DNA of 64,000 bases, from assembly GCF_040195635.1 (NCBI RefSeq), contig NZ_JBEFTX010000019.1, forward strand, positions 94,211-158,210. Reading direction: 5' to 3'. The DNA comes from Thermasporomyces sp040195635 (GTDB taxonomy: Bacteria; Actinomycetota; Actinomycetes; Propionibacteriales; Actinopolymorphaceae). The notes under the pieces were generated by a model. That model saw nothing but the letters and a program-made list of their open reading frames with translations. It did no database searches and was not told the DNA's origin. Of the stretch, positions 20,679 through 29,439 are shown piece after piece. Made by a program: the position numbers and the translations under genes. Every line of letters begins with the position of its first letter. Positions within the stretch are counted from its first letter, which is position 1.

Positions 20679-21808
20679 CAGTGACCTTCCTGCGAGGGAA
20701 CGGATGTCGGATCGACCTCGGCGAGTGGCAGGTCCACCACCGTGCCGGGAGGAGTTCGCCGATACGCGTCGAAGAGCGTCATGATGGCCAGTGCGTCGTC
20801 CAGGGTCCCCTTGCTCGGCGGCGTCTTCGCCAGGACGCTCTCGCAGAAGTGCAGGACTTCTGGGACGTAGCCGAGGTAGAAGAGGTTCTTGTTGTACAGC
20901 TGCCCGAGGGAGAACTCCGGCTCCCAGGTCAGCGGTGCGGCCTCGTCGTCGACGACGTACGAACGCGACCGGCCGTACGCCAGCCGCCCTCCGCGCCGGT
21001 AGTAGGTGAGCCGAACGCCGTTGTCCACCACGACGTTGGTCCCGCGCCCGATGACCTCGACCCGCTCCAGCGGACTGGTCGCCGCACTGCCGCCCGCGAG
21101 ATGCAGCGTACCGACCGCGCCGGAGGCGAACCGCAGCATCGCTGTGCTCGCACCGGCCACCGGTTCCCACTCGTGACTGAACCGCGTCACTGGCCCCATG
21201 AGGTAGTTCAGAACGGCACCTGGATGGTAGATGTGGTCGAGGAACCCGATCATGTCGCGCGGATTGTCGCGCTTCTCCGGTGGCGGAAGCCCTTGCGGAT
21301 AACGAACCAAGACCGAGGAGACGGGACCGAACTCCGGCGAGGAGATGATCGCCTTCGTCTTCTCCATCGCCGGAGTGAAGATCTTCTTCAACCCCGTCAT
21401 GACGAACCGGCCGGTGGCCGCCGAGGCCTCCTGCAGCTGACGAATCTCCGCTGTCGACGCGGCAGTTGGCTTCTCCATCCAGACGTGGGCGCCGGCCGCG
21501 AGACAGTCGAGGGCCAGCTGTGTCGCCTGGACGCGGCCGTCCTCGTGGTAGCTCGTCACGATGAAGACGGCTGCGGGCTGCTCGCGGGCGAGCATCTCGT
21601 GGTGGTCGGCGTACGCCTGTGGAGCACCGAACTGGCGGGCGTAGTCCCGCGCCCGCGACTCGTCGACGTCGCACACCGCCCGTAGGTCGACAGGTGCGTA
21701 CTGGAACGCCGGATAGACGTTGCGGTACGAGTGACCGCCCGCGCCGATGAACGCACACGGGATCCGTTCTTCGTACTCGAACTGGTACGTGATATCGCCT
21801 ACGGGCAC
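20678..21808 (-). CDS. Gfo/Idh/MocA-family oxidoreductase (1)
   Basis: NAD(P)-dependent sugar-type oxidoreductase, 376 aa from GTG 21808, which is preceded by GAGGAG and begins just before the Rossmann fold (IPCAFIGAGGHS). The family EKP motif appears in HVWMEKPTA. The C-terminal beta-sheet domain includes LDHIYHPGAVLNYLMGPV, with His residues near the usual catalytic positions. It is the first gene of the five-gene unit and is transcribed away from the MocR gene. The intergenic space holds repeated CCAAT/ATTGG palindromes. Substrates in the family are sugars, inositols and their derivatives. Confidence 0.88.
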   Translation of the reverse strand: MPVGDITYQFEYEERIPCAFIGAGGHSYRNVYPAFQYAPVDLRAVCDVDESRARDYARQFGAPQAYADHHEMLAREQPAAVFIVTSYHEDGRVQATQLALDCLAAGAHVWMEKPTAASTAEIRQLQEASAATGRFVMTGLKKIFTPAMEKTKAIISSPEFGPVSSVLVRYPQGLPPPEKRDNPRDMIGFLDHIYHPGAVLNYLMGPVTRFSHEWEPVAGASTAMLRFASGAVGTLHLAGGSAATSPLERVEVIGRGTNVVVDNGVRLTYYRRGGRLAYGRSRSYVVDDEAAPLTWEPEFSLGQLYNKNLFYLGYVPEVLHFCESVLAKTPPSKGTLDDALAIMTLFDAYRRTPPGTVVDLPLAEVDPTSVPSQEGH

Positions 21809-21863
21809 GTTCGCTCCTCGCTGGCCGGCCGGGGATCGCCCGTGGCCCACTCCTCGTCATCGC

Positions 21864-21891
21864 CCATTGGCTTGCGGCACACAGCCAATGG
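21864..21891. promoter_or_regulatory. Inverted repeat in MocR/oxidoreductase intergenic region
   Basis: CCATTGGCT (21864-21872) and AGCCAATGG (21883-21891) form perfect 9-bp arms around a 10-bp spacer. Further ATTGG/CCAA elements recur downstream (near 21948-21968, and CCAATTGG at about 22000 inside the MocR gene). The site lies between divergent genes and is a likely operator of the MocR-type regulator. Confidence 0.6.
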
Positions 21892-21982
21892 AGGCGACGT
21901 ATGCCATGCGGACCCTCAGGTTGACGACTTCGGCCCGGCGAAGCTATAGCCAAATCCGAGAAATTGGACTTTCCTTGGGGCG

Positions 21983-23449
21983 ATGAGGTTTACGGCAGAC
22001 CAATTGGCCGGGATGCTCCTCGAGTCGGGTGCCCGGCCCGGCCCGTTGCACCGGCGGCTGAGTGAAGGGCTCCGCGAGCTCATCGATCTTGGTGAGATCC
22101 CGCCCGAGTCGGTGCTGCCGTCGGAGCGCGCCCTGGCGAACGCGCTCTCGCTCAGTCGTACGACCGTCGTCGCCGCCTATCACACGCTCCGGCAGGAAGA
22201 CCGCCTCGAACGCCGCCAGGGCAGCGGCACCCGGGTGACCGGATCAGGCCGCCCCGGGCATCGCGAAACCGTGTCCTCCCGGGCGCTTGTGGGCGACCAC
22301 GCGGGCGCGCAGTTTCTGCACGGTCCGCTGCCCACCATGGACTTCTCGACCGCGGCCCTACCGTGCCTCGACCTGGTGCCCGAGGTGGCGGCGGGACTGA
22401 CCCGGGCGGAGTACGACACCCTGACCGCCGGCTACCACGGTTACCAGCCGCGCGGGCTGCCGGCGTTGCGCGAACGGCTCGCGGCGGCGTACTCCCAGCA
22501 CGGCGTGCCGACCACCGCCGACCAGATCCTCATCACCAGTGGGGCGCAGCAGGCGCTCGAGCTCATCACCCACGGCTGCCTGCAGCCGGGCGACAGCGTG
22601 GTCACCGAGGCGCCGACCTACCGGGGCGCGCTGGAGGCGTTCAGGCTGGCCAACTGTCGGATCCGGTCGGTCCCGTGCGACGACAACGGCATGGACGTCG
22701 AGCGCGTCGAGGATCTCCTCACCGAACGCCCGCCGCGGTTGATCTACGTCCAGTCGACCGTCCACAACCCGACCGGCATGGTCCTCGCCGACGGCCGGCG
22801 GTGCCGCCTGGCCCGGCTCGCCGAGCGCCACCAGATCATCGTGGTCGACGACACCGCGCTCGCCGGCACGCTCATCGAGGGGTCGCCGCCGACACCGCTG
22901 GCCGGACTGAGTACGAGTGAGCGGATCCTCACGATCGGGTCGATGAGCAAGCTGTTCTGGAGCGGGCTTCGGCTCGGCTGGATCCGCGGCACGGCCCAGG
23001 TCGTCTCGCGACTGGCGCAGGTGAAGGGCATGACCGATCTCGGCACGTCGCTCGTGAGCCAGCAGATCGCGATCCACCTGCTCGACCGGCTGCCGGACGC
23101 GCAGGCCACCCGCCGCCGCGAGCTCGTCGAGGGCCTGGCGGCGCTGACTGGCCTGCTGTGCGAACATCTGCCCGACTGGACATGGCGCACGCCGCGCGGA
23201 GGCGCATCCCTCTGGGTGCGGATACCCACCGACTCGGTGACCAACTTCGCGCACTTCGCGGTGCGGTTCGGGGTGGCGATCCTTCCTGGTACCGCGTTCT
23301 CTCCCGACAGCGTGACCGACGACCACACCCGGCTGCCGTACGCCCTTCCGCGCACCGCGATGGTGGCCGGCGTACAACGGCTCGCTCGGGCGTGGGATGG
23401 CTACGCTGAAGGTCATCGCGCCATCCCCACCGTGGCCGTCACCACCTGA
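21983..23449 (+). CDS. MocR-type GntR/aminotransferase regulator
   Basis: Chimeric transcription factor, 488 aa. The N-terminal winged helix (about 14-80) includes PLHRRLSEGLRELIDLGEIP, LPSERALANALSLSRTTVV and a QGSGTRV wing. A fold-type-I aminotransferase domain follows (about 110-480), with the PLP-binding K323 in SMSKLFW and ITSGAQQALELI. The Schiff-base lysine is present, so PLP or an amino-sugar or amine adduct is a plausible effector. It diverges from the oxidoreductase-cupin-SBP-epimerase-PhyH unit and is its likely regulator. Confidence 0.92.
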   Translation: MRFTADQLAGMLLESGARPGPLHRRLSEGLRELIDLGEIPPESVLPSERALANALSLSRTTVVAAYHTLRQEDRLERRQGSGTRVTGSGRPGHRETVSSRALVGDHAGAQFLHGPLPTMDFSTAALPCLDLVPEVAAGLTRAEYDTLTAGYHGYQPRGLPALRERLAAAYSQHGVPTTADQILITSGAQQALELITHGCLQPGDSVVTEAPTYRGALEAFRLANCRIRSVPCDDNGMDVERVEDLLTERPPRLIYVQSTVHNPTGMVLADGRRCRLARLAERHQIIVVDDTALAGTLIEGSPPTPLAGLSTSERILTIGSMSKLFWSGLRLGWIRGTAQVVSRLAQVKGMTDLGTSLVSQQIAIHLLDRLPDAQATRRRELVEGLAALTGLLCEHLPDWTWRTPRGGASLWVRIPTDSVTNFAHFAVRFGVAILPGTAFSPDSVTDDHTRLPYALPRTAMVAGVQRLARAWDGYAEGHRAIPTVAVTT

Positions 23450-23771
23450 GCCCACGGACCCGGTGGAGCCCGCCGCCGCACAGGCCCGCGCGGCGCTCCT
23501 TGCCGGGAACGCCGTGCTCCCTTGTCGGGGAAACGGGGGTGCTGACCTCCTGCACATGACCACGCTGAGCAGGCCTGCGGCACCCGGAACAGGTGCCGGC
23601 ACCTGTCCAGAGACCGCAGGCCTGCTCAGCGTGGTCATGTGCGCCGGCGGCTGAGGTCTCTTGCAGGGAGGCTGTCAGCCTGGGTGTTGCTTCGGGTGCG
23701 AGCCGCGGTACTCCCGCATCGTCGAACTCGAGGTGTACGCCTGAAGCACGGCTACGAAGAGGAAGGCCGCC
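23450..23771. other. 322-bp region between convergent genes
   Basis: No gene supported. The stretch lies between the MocR gene and the truncated DUF262 gene, which converge, and is dominated by a nested inverted repeat at 23544-23658. Short frames across it merely mirror the palindrome. Confidence 0.6.
23544..23658. repeat. Nested perfect palindrome (29-bp arms)
   Basis: A perfect 29-bp inverted repeat has arms at 23552-23580 and 23614-23642. Its 33-nt loop contains an 18-bp perfect palindrome (ACAGGTGCCGGCACCTGT, 23589-23606). GACCTC (23544-23549) and GAGGTC (23653-23658) extend the structure beyond a bulge. It lies between convergent genes, so it may act as a bidirectional terminator, but it is far longer than neighbouring terminators and has no T tract. 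A mobile-element end or protein-recognised cruciform is the alternative. Confidence 0.9.
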
Positions 23772-24581
23772 TCACGAATCGTCGGCGACGCGGAACCGGT
23801 CAGAGAGAGTCCGGCCATCGGGTCCGCCGTGGACCCGCACCGACCATCTGGTCGTCTCGCTCCCCAGCACGATGGTCGGAACCAGGTAGTTCTCGAAGGC
23901 GGTGAGAACGGTTGCGGTGAATCGGTCCATGAGCTGATCTCGGATCGCATCGCCCTCGCCGTCCACGGCAGCCTCGGCGGCCGTGGCGTTTCCTGGCGTG
24001 ACGAAGCCGTGCCGCCAGTGCCGCCGTTCCGCGGCGTCGCCGTACACCAGGCGGAGTGGGAACATGCGTTCCTCCCACTCCCGTTCCGGTGTGCTGAGGT
24101 CGAGTGGCCTCCGCTGCGGTGTCACTCCTTGCCGAGTCTCCGGCAGGGAGATGATCGCCTCGTCGCGGTCCGCGGCCGGATCGGTGGCCGCGGCGATGTC
24201 GAGGTAGTACCAGCGTCGTACCGGATTTCCGTGACCATCTCGCGTGTGCACCGCCTGGCCGGAGGCAAGGACCTGGTAGAGCGAGGTCAGGCGATATTGC
24301 CCGTCGATCAGCAACCGCTCGGGCGTATCCGATGACGAGGGAGCGCCTGTGACGGGGCGGGAGCTGAACCGCAGGCCGGGGTCCCCCGCCTGGAGAAGCT
24401 GGAACACGCCGATCGGATAGCCCAGCGAGACGCTCGCGAGCAGACTCGTGATCCACTCGTCGTCCAGGCTCAACTCCCGCTGAAACTCGGGCACCTGAAT
24501 TCTGCCCTCGTGTGCCTCGTCGAGAAGTCGCGGGAGAGGCTCCTGCGCGCACTCGTAGCTGGGCCGCGGCGTCCCTGTCAT
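23772..24581 (-). pseudogene. DUF262 (GmrSD-like) protein, 3'-truncated
   Basis: N-terminal half of a DUF262/ParB-like protein, 269 aa from ATG 24581; complete relatives usually exceed 500 aa. Family motifs are clear: IQVPEFQREL, SLLASVSLGYPIGVFQLL and RRWYYLDIAAATDPAADRDE. The core IDGQQR motif reads IDGQYR here. Similarity stops after VPTIVLGSETT, and the frame ends about 25 residues later, so the C-terminal DUF1524/HNH nuclease half is missing. GmrSD-type proteins restrict modified DNA; this copy is probably non-functional. The breakpoint is about 115 bp from the nested palindrome. Confidence 0.78.
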
Positions 24582-24660
24582 GGTCGCATTGTCACGTAGC
24601 CGTCCTTGGCCAGCAAAAGGTTTCACCGGCGCGGCGTACCCGGCGGATCGACTCCCGGCC

Positions 24661-26796
24661 TCAGTGCGTGTCCGGGTCGCGCCAGAAGAACGCCTCCGGG
24701 TCGTACGCCGCCGGCGTCGGGTGCTGCCACGGGCAGATCAGCCCGCCCGCCTGAAGATTCTCCCGGGCCGGGACATTTCCGAGCTCCTCGTGCGCCATCA
24801 CCACGACCGGCGAGTTGCTCACCAGCCCCATGTAGAAGGGACCTTCGTCGATGTGGATCTTGATCATCTCCCACACCAGCCGGTAGCGCTGGAGGGTGTC
24901 GGTCTCGACCTTCGCCTCGTCGTAGAGCGTCCACAGCCGATCGACCGGACCACCGGCCGCCGGCTTCTCGCTGGGCGGATTCCGTTCGTACGGATCGATG
25001 TCGGCGACGTCGGACTCCTGGTCGGTGTTCCTGAGCATGTGGTAGTTCGCGTACAACGGAGCCCAGAAAGCTGCACTCAGGGAGTTGCCGATCGGCACCA
25101 GCAGCTCCGGGCTCACCATGCATTCGTGGACGGGCATGGAGGGATAGAGCCACGCCGTGTAGGACATCAGTTCGCCGGCCTGCCACTTCGTCGCCCACTG
25201 CGCGGGCGGCACCGGATTGCGTACGACATCGAGCCCGATCGCCCGCCAGTACTTCGCGAAGTAGTCGCCGATCTGGTCGCCGTCCTGGGCGATGTCGGCC
25301 ACATGGTCCAACCGGATCCGCAGCGGGCTGCCGTCCGGCTGTTCGCGGATGCCGTCGCCGTCGCGGTCCTTGACGCCGATCTCGTCGAGCAGCTTCTCCG
25401 CCTTCGCCGGATCGTAGTCGACGTAGCTGTCCCGCCAACGTTCGAAGGTTTTCCTGCCCTCCGGGTCCTCCTGCGCGTCCGTCGCCTGGAAGCGGTAGGT
25501 CCCGGTCGTCCTCCTGCCGGTGTTGAAGAAGACGGCCTTCTGGATCTCGGACCGGTCGATGGCGTGCGAGACCGCCTGCCGGAACTTCGGTTCGTTCAGA
25601 ATCCTGCGTACGCCCGGATCCTTGTAGTTCAGGTTGAAGAAGAACAGCGAACCGCACCCCGAGCCGCTGTCCCAGAGCAGCATGTCGAGGTGGTGCCGCG
25701 TCCGCGCACTCTTGAGCGAGGAGACATCGGCGAGGGCGAGCCCCATGAAGGTGCCGTGGACGTAGTCCGCCTCACCTTCGTGGACCTTGAGCTTGGCCAC
25801 CTCCTGGTCGTCCACCGCACTGACCACGAGCTTGTCGACGTAGGGGAGTTGGTCGCCGTCGGGACTCACGCACCAGTAGTACGGGTTGCGTTCCCACGTC
25901 ATCGTGCGGCCCTCGTGATAGGCCGCAAGCCGCCACCCGGTCATCGTCGGGCAGTCCGGGTTGAGGGCGAAGTTCCGCTTCCGCTCGAACGCATCTGCCC
26001 ACGCCTCGCCAAGACCCTTGGTGTAGGTGGGATGGAACGCCTTCAGGTAGTGCTTCGGGGCGATCCAGGTCGGCCCGACTCCGGCCTTGACCCAGTTGGC
26101 CAGGTAGAATGCCGTCAACGGGGCCGGTGTGTCGAAGGCGATCTCGAGCGTCAGGTCGTCCGGTGCGGAGAACTTCGCGACGGTCCCGTCCGCGGAGCGG
26201 AACTCCGCCGGCGGTACCTCCGGGTGGGCCTCGTCGAGAACCATGTCCTCCCACCAGAACATCACGTCGCCGGTCGTACACGGTTGTCCGTCGGACCAGC
26301 GAAGTCCCTCGCGGAAGTGCAGTGTCCACACCGACTGGTCGGCGTTCGCCTCCCAGCTCTCGGCCATGCCGGGACCGACGTCGATGGCGTCGTTGAGCCA
26401 TCGGAGCGGGGAGTGGCCGTACATGTACTCCTTCATCGCCGCGCTCTCGGTGTCGTCGATGAGCAGGCGGAGGGAGCCGCCGTAGTGTCCCCGCTCGAGC
26501 CAGTGGTGTGGAACGACGTAAGGCCGGCCGGGGAGGCGTTCCTTCAGCGGCGGCAGGTCGCCGGCCTTGACCTTGGCCGCCAGTTCGGGCGCCTCGGTGT
26601 AGCGGTCCGGAAGTGGCAGGGGTTTCGTCGGTGATCCCTTGCCTGCCTTCGTCTTGGCGGGCGGCCCGTCTCCGCTTGCGCCCTTGCCGTCCGGCGTACA
26701 GGCTCCCAGCATCACCGCGCCCGCACCGGCGGCGGAGGCGTGCAGGAACGCCCGGCGGCTCATCGGACTGCGGCGTTGGTGAAGCTCTGCCATCAT
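24661..26796 (-). CDS. Solute-binding lipoprotein, SBP_bac_5 family (3)
   Basis: Predicted Tat-exported lipoprotein, 711 aa from ATG 26796 (a second ATG follows directly). The signal has RR at 14-15 (MSRRAFLHA) and lipobox C33 (VMLGAC). The mature N terminus includes VKAGDLPPLKERLPGRPYVV and HYGGSLRLL. Later parts include WTLHFREGLRWSDGQPCTTG and FRQAVSHAIDRSEIQKAVFF. It is closely related to the SBP at 30357 over its whole length and more distantly to that at 18319. The frame continues open far upstream antisense to the sulfatase gene, which is a composition artefact. It diverges from the sulfatase gene; no permease gene is present. Confidence 0.9.
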   Translation of the reverse strand: MMAELHQRRSPMSRRAFLHASAAGAGAVMLGACTPDGKGASGDGPPAKTKAGKGSPTKPLPLPDRYTEAPELAAKVKAGDLPPLKERLPGRPYVVPHHWLERGHYGGSLRLLIDDTESAAMKEYMYGHSPLRWLNDAIDVGPGMAESWEANADQSVWTLHFREGLRWSDGQPCTTGDVMFWWEDMVLDEAHPEVPPAEFRSADGTVAKFSAPDDLTLEIAFDTPAPLTAFYLANWVKAGVGPTWIAPKHYLKAFHPTYTKGLGEAWADAFERKRNFALNPDCPTMTGWRLAAYHEGRTMTWERNPYYWCVSPDGDQLPYVDKLVVSAVDDQEVAKLKVHEGEADYVHGTFMGLALADVSSLKSARTRHHLDMLLWDSGSGCGSLFFFNLNYKDPGVRRILNEPKFRQAVSHAIDRSEIQKAVFFNTGRRTTGTYRFQATDAQEDPEGRKTFERWRDSYVDYDPAKAEKLLDEIGVKDRDGDGIREQPDGSPLRIRLDHVADIAQDGDQIGDYFAKYWRAIGLDVVRNPVPPAQWATKWQAGELMSYTAWLYPSMPVHECMVSPELLVPIGNSLSAAFWAPLYANYHMLRNTDQESDVADIDPYERNPPSEKPAAGGPVDRLWTLYDEAKVETDTLQRYRLVWEMIKIHIDEGPFYMGLVSNSPVVVMAHEELGNVPARENLQAGGLICPWQHPTPAAYDPEAFFWRDPDTH

Positions 26797-27021
26797 GGCC
26801 CCGTCTCCATGCAATTCGGTGTCCGGCGTCGCGTGGGCACATGAGTGTAGGCCCCGAGCGGTGCGGCCAGGAACGCTCTCGCCAGCTGGCCCGAGGGCGT
26901 CGAGGAACGCGTCTGCGCTGGTCGGAGCCGGTGCGAGGCGGGCCGTTGGCCGACAGGGGCCAGGCCATGTCAGGACGCTCCAGCGGGTGGTCGCCCGACC
27001 GGCGAGAGAGGTGGAAGCACT

Positions 27022-28503
27022 GTGGAGCAGCGAAACCGTCCTCACCTGCTGCTGATCACAACAGACCAACAACGGTTCGACACCGTGGGGCCGCGGGCCC
27101 CTGACTTTCTGCGGACGCCCCACCTCGACCAGCTCAGTCGCGAGGGCGTTCGCTTCGACCGGGCCTATGCCGAGTGCCCGATCTGCGTACCGTCCCGGGT
27201 GAGCATCATGACCGGCCGCAGCGTGCTCTCCCACGGCATGGCTGGCAACGGTTCCACCTCGGCGGTCATGGGTCGCGACGGCACGCTGCCGTCGGTGCTC
27301 CGCGATCTCGGCTACTCCACGGCGGCGATCGGAAAGATGCACTTCACCCCGGAGCGGGCGCGCCACGGCTTCGACGAGATGCTGCTGCCCGCCGACTACT
27401 ACCGCTGGATGAGCGAGAGCGGCACGCCGGTGCAGCCCATGCGGCACGGCCTGGGACAGAACGAGCTCTACCCCGGGATGGCCACCGTTCCCGAGGCGCT
27501 GACACTCACCACGTGGATCGCCGACCAGTGCGTACGCTACGTACGCGACCGGCGCGATCCGACGACGCCGTTCTTTCTGTGGGCGAGTTTCACCAAGCCG
27601 CACCCGCCGTTGGACCCGCCCGAGCCGTACGCCTCGATGTACCGCGACGCGCCCGTGCCCGATCCCGTCTACGGTGACTGGAGCGGTGACGACGCGGCGC
27701 CCGAAGCGTTCCTGCGCCAGCGGCAACGGCACAGCTACGATCTCGTGCCGCCACCGGTGATCCGGGCCGCCCGCGAGGCGTACTACGGGCTCATCACCCA
27801 CGTGGACTACGCGATCGGGCGGATCTTCGCCGGGCTGCAGGACGTGGGACTGCTCGACGACACGTTCGTCGTGTTCACCTCGGACCACGGCGAGTTCCTC
27901 GGCGACCATCACGCCGGCAACAAGGTCATGTTCCACGAGTCGTCCGCCCATGTCCCGTTCCTGGTGCGACCGCCCAAGCGCGACGGGCACGGCCTGCATG
28001 GCACCACGAGCGATGCGCTCGTCACCCACGCCGACGTTCTTCCCACCCTCGTCGCTGCCGCGGGCGGTGAGCCCTCGCCGGACCTCGACGGGCATGACCT
28101 GCTGGCGACGGTGCGTGCCGGAACGCCGGTACGGCAGTACGTCTGCGGCCTCGCCGCGGATGGCCGCTCCGGTGCCGGTGCCGCGCCCGTGCCGGTCTAC
28201 CTCGCCGTGACGGACGGCCGGTGGAAGTACATCTGGTACCCCGAAGGCGCCCAGGAGCAGCTTTTCGACCTCGACACCGACCCTGACGAACTGGTGGACC
28301 GCAGCGGCAGCCCGGACACCGAGGAGGTCCGACGGGCGCTGTCCACCGCCCTCGCCGAGCAGCTGAGGAAGGCGGGATCACCGTGGGCGACGAGCGAGGG
28401 CCTCGTCGAGACACCCCTGCGGCAGGAGCCGGTCACTGATCGCCGCGCCACCGCCTGGCCCGGCTATCACACGGAGTCCTATGGCGTGGACGTACGCCAC
28501 TGA
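27022..28503 (+). CDS. Type I sulfatase
   Basis: Formylglycine-dependent sulfatase of the alkaline-phosphatase superfamily, 493 aa, from GTG 27022. Metal-binding residues are in LLLITTDQQRFDTVG. The sulfatase signature CVPSRVSIMTGR places the cysteine to be converted to formylglycine at C55 (C-x-P-S-R). FTSDHGEFLGDH and the NKVMFHESSAHVPFLVR segment complete the active site. No signal peptide is visible, so it is probably cytoplasmic. It diverges from an SBP gene and precedes a convergent AraC gene. Desulfation of an imported sulfate ester is inferred, though choline-sulfatase or phosphonate-hydrolase-like activity cannot be excluded. Confidence 0.9.
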   Translation: MEQRNRPHLLLITTDQQRFDTVGPRAPDFLRTPHLDQLSREGVRFDRAYAECPICVPSRVSIMTGRSVLSHGMAGNGSTSAVMGRDGTLPSVLRDLGYSTAAIGKMHFTPERARHGFDEMLLPADYYRWMSESGTPVQPMRHGLGQNELYPGMATVPEALTLTTWIADQCVRYVRDRRDPTTPFFLWASFTKPHPPLDPPEPYASMYRDAPVPDPVYGDWSGDDAAPEAFLRQRQRHSYDLVPPPVIRAAREAYYGLITHVDYAIGRIFAGLQDVGLLDDTFVVFTSDHGEFLGDHHAGNKVMFHESSAHVPFLVRPPKRDGHGLHGTTSDALVTHADVLPTLVAAAGGEPSPDLDGHDLLATVRAGTPVRQYVCGLAADGRSGAGAAPVPVYLAVTDGRWKYIWYPEGAQEQLFDLDTDPDELVDRSGSPDTEEVRRALSTALAEQLRKAGSPWATSEGLVETPLRQEPVTDRRATAWPGYHTESYGVDVRH

Positions 28504-29366
28504 CTGGCCGCGTCGCGGCGCCTGAGCTCACTGGGCGACCGGCCGGTGTGCCGGCGGAACACGGTCGCGAAGTGCTGTGCTGAGGAGAAGCCGAGCTCGC
28601 TGGCGATGGTGGTGATGCTGCGGTCCGTCTCGGTGAGGAGCATTTCCGCTCGCTCGATCCGCAGGTTGGCCTGGTAGCGGGCGGGGCTGACGCCGATCTG
28701 CCTGGTGTAGAGCTGAGTCAGGTAGGTAGGCGAGAGGCCGACGTTGCCGGAGAGTTCGGCCAGCGGAACCGAGTCCGCGTAGCGGGCATCGAGAATCCGG
28801 CGGGCGTGGGCGACAGCGGGGTGGAGGAGGTCGTGCCGCTGGCCGGTCGTGGCAAGTTGGCGGGTGATCTCGACCAGAAGATGTTGAACGGACAATTTCA
28901 GTCCCTCACCGCGCAACGCCTGGGCCGTCGTGACCTCACGCAGGAACGCGTCGAACGGTCCATGGACGGCGTGGGCGTCGGCCAGGTGGTAGGGCAGGTG
29001 GGCCTGCCAGCAGGCCGCGACGTCGGGCAGATCTTCGAGAAGGACGGATACGTCGAGGCCGGCGAACACGAACTGCCACGACCTTGCCGCCGGGCGGACC
29101 ATGTGGTGGCGGGTCCGGGGCGGAACCGCGAGCAGGCCATGGCGGGCGACCTCGTACTCGCTGGCGCCCACCCGCCAACGGGTCGGCGGGCCATCGGTCT
29201 GCAGGTAGAACTCCCACACGGCATGGGCGTGCGGTCCGATGAGCCATGAGGTGGGTGCGCGTTGGTCTCCGGCGTGTCTGAGTCCGGCCACCCCGGATCG
29301 CTCGAGATAGGCGTGGAACCCTGCCTGGATCCCCTTCGGCGTGATGACGGACGGCTCGACGGTCAT
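28479..29366 (-). CDS. AraC-family transcriptional regulator
   Basis: Cytoplasmic activator-type regulator, 295 aa. The N-terminal cupin-like sensor (about 20-150) includes WLIGPHAHAVWEFYLQTDG and RTRHHMVRPA. The C-terminal double helix-turn-helix (about 190-285) shows VPLAELSGNVGLSPTYLTQL and ITTIASELGFSSAQHFATVF, then RHTGRSPSELR. It overlaps the 3' end of the sulfatase gene by 25 bp on the opposite strand and diverges from a PhyH gene across 73 bp. It probably controls the PhyH-SBP pair and perhaps its own gene. Confidence 0.92.
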   Translation of the reverse strand: MTVEPSVITPKGIQAGFHAYLERSGVAGLRHAGDQRAPTSWLIGPHAHAVWEFYLQTDGPPTRWRVGASEYEVARHGLLAVPPRTRHHMVRPAARSWQFVFAGLDVSVLLEDLPDVAACWQAHLPYHLADAHAVHGPFDAFLREVTTAQALRGEGLKLSVQHLLVEITRQLATTGQRHDLLHPAVAHARRILDARYADSVPLAELSGNVGLSPTYLTQLYTRQIGVSPARYQANLRIERAEMLLTETDRSITTIASELGFSSAQHFATVFRRHTGRSPSELRRRDAASQWRTSTP

Positions 29367-29374
29367 CGCAAGAT

Positions 29375-29402
29375 TGTGTACGTCTTGACCGGTGTTTGTG
29401 AA
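29375..29402 (-). promoter_or_regulatory. Candidate promoter for AraC gene, near-leaderless
   Basis: On the minus strand TTCACA (29402-29397), a 16-bp spacer and TACACA (29380-29375) form a reasonable promoter. The predicted start site is within a few bases of the ATG at 29366, so the transcript would be leaderless or nearly so. Confidence 0.4.
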
Positions 29403-29439
29403 CGCCGCCGGGGTACTCCCGGGCCTAGCGTGCGGAGGT

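Noticed and set aside
24661..28095. An open frame of 1,144 codons on the minus strand covering the SBP gene and the whole sulfatase gene.
   Set aside because: The segment beyond 26796 is antisense to the sulfatase, shows no domain, and the Tat lipoprotein start at 26796 explains the gene. Long antisense frames are common at this GC content.
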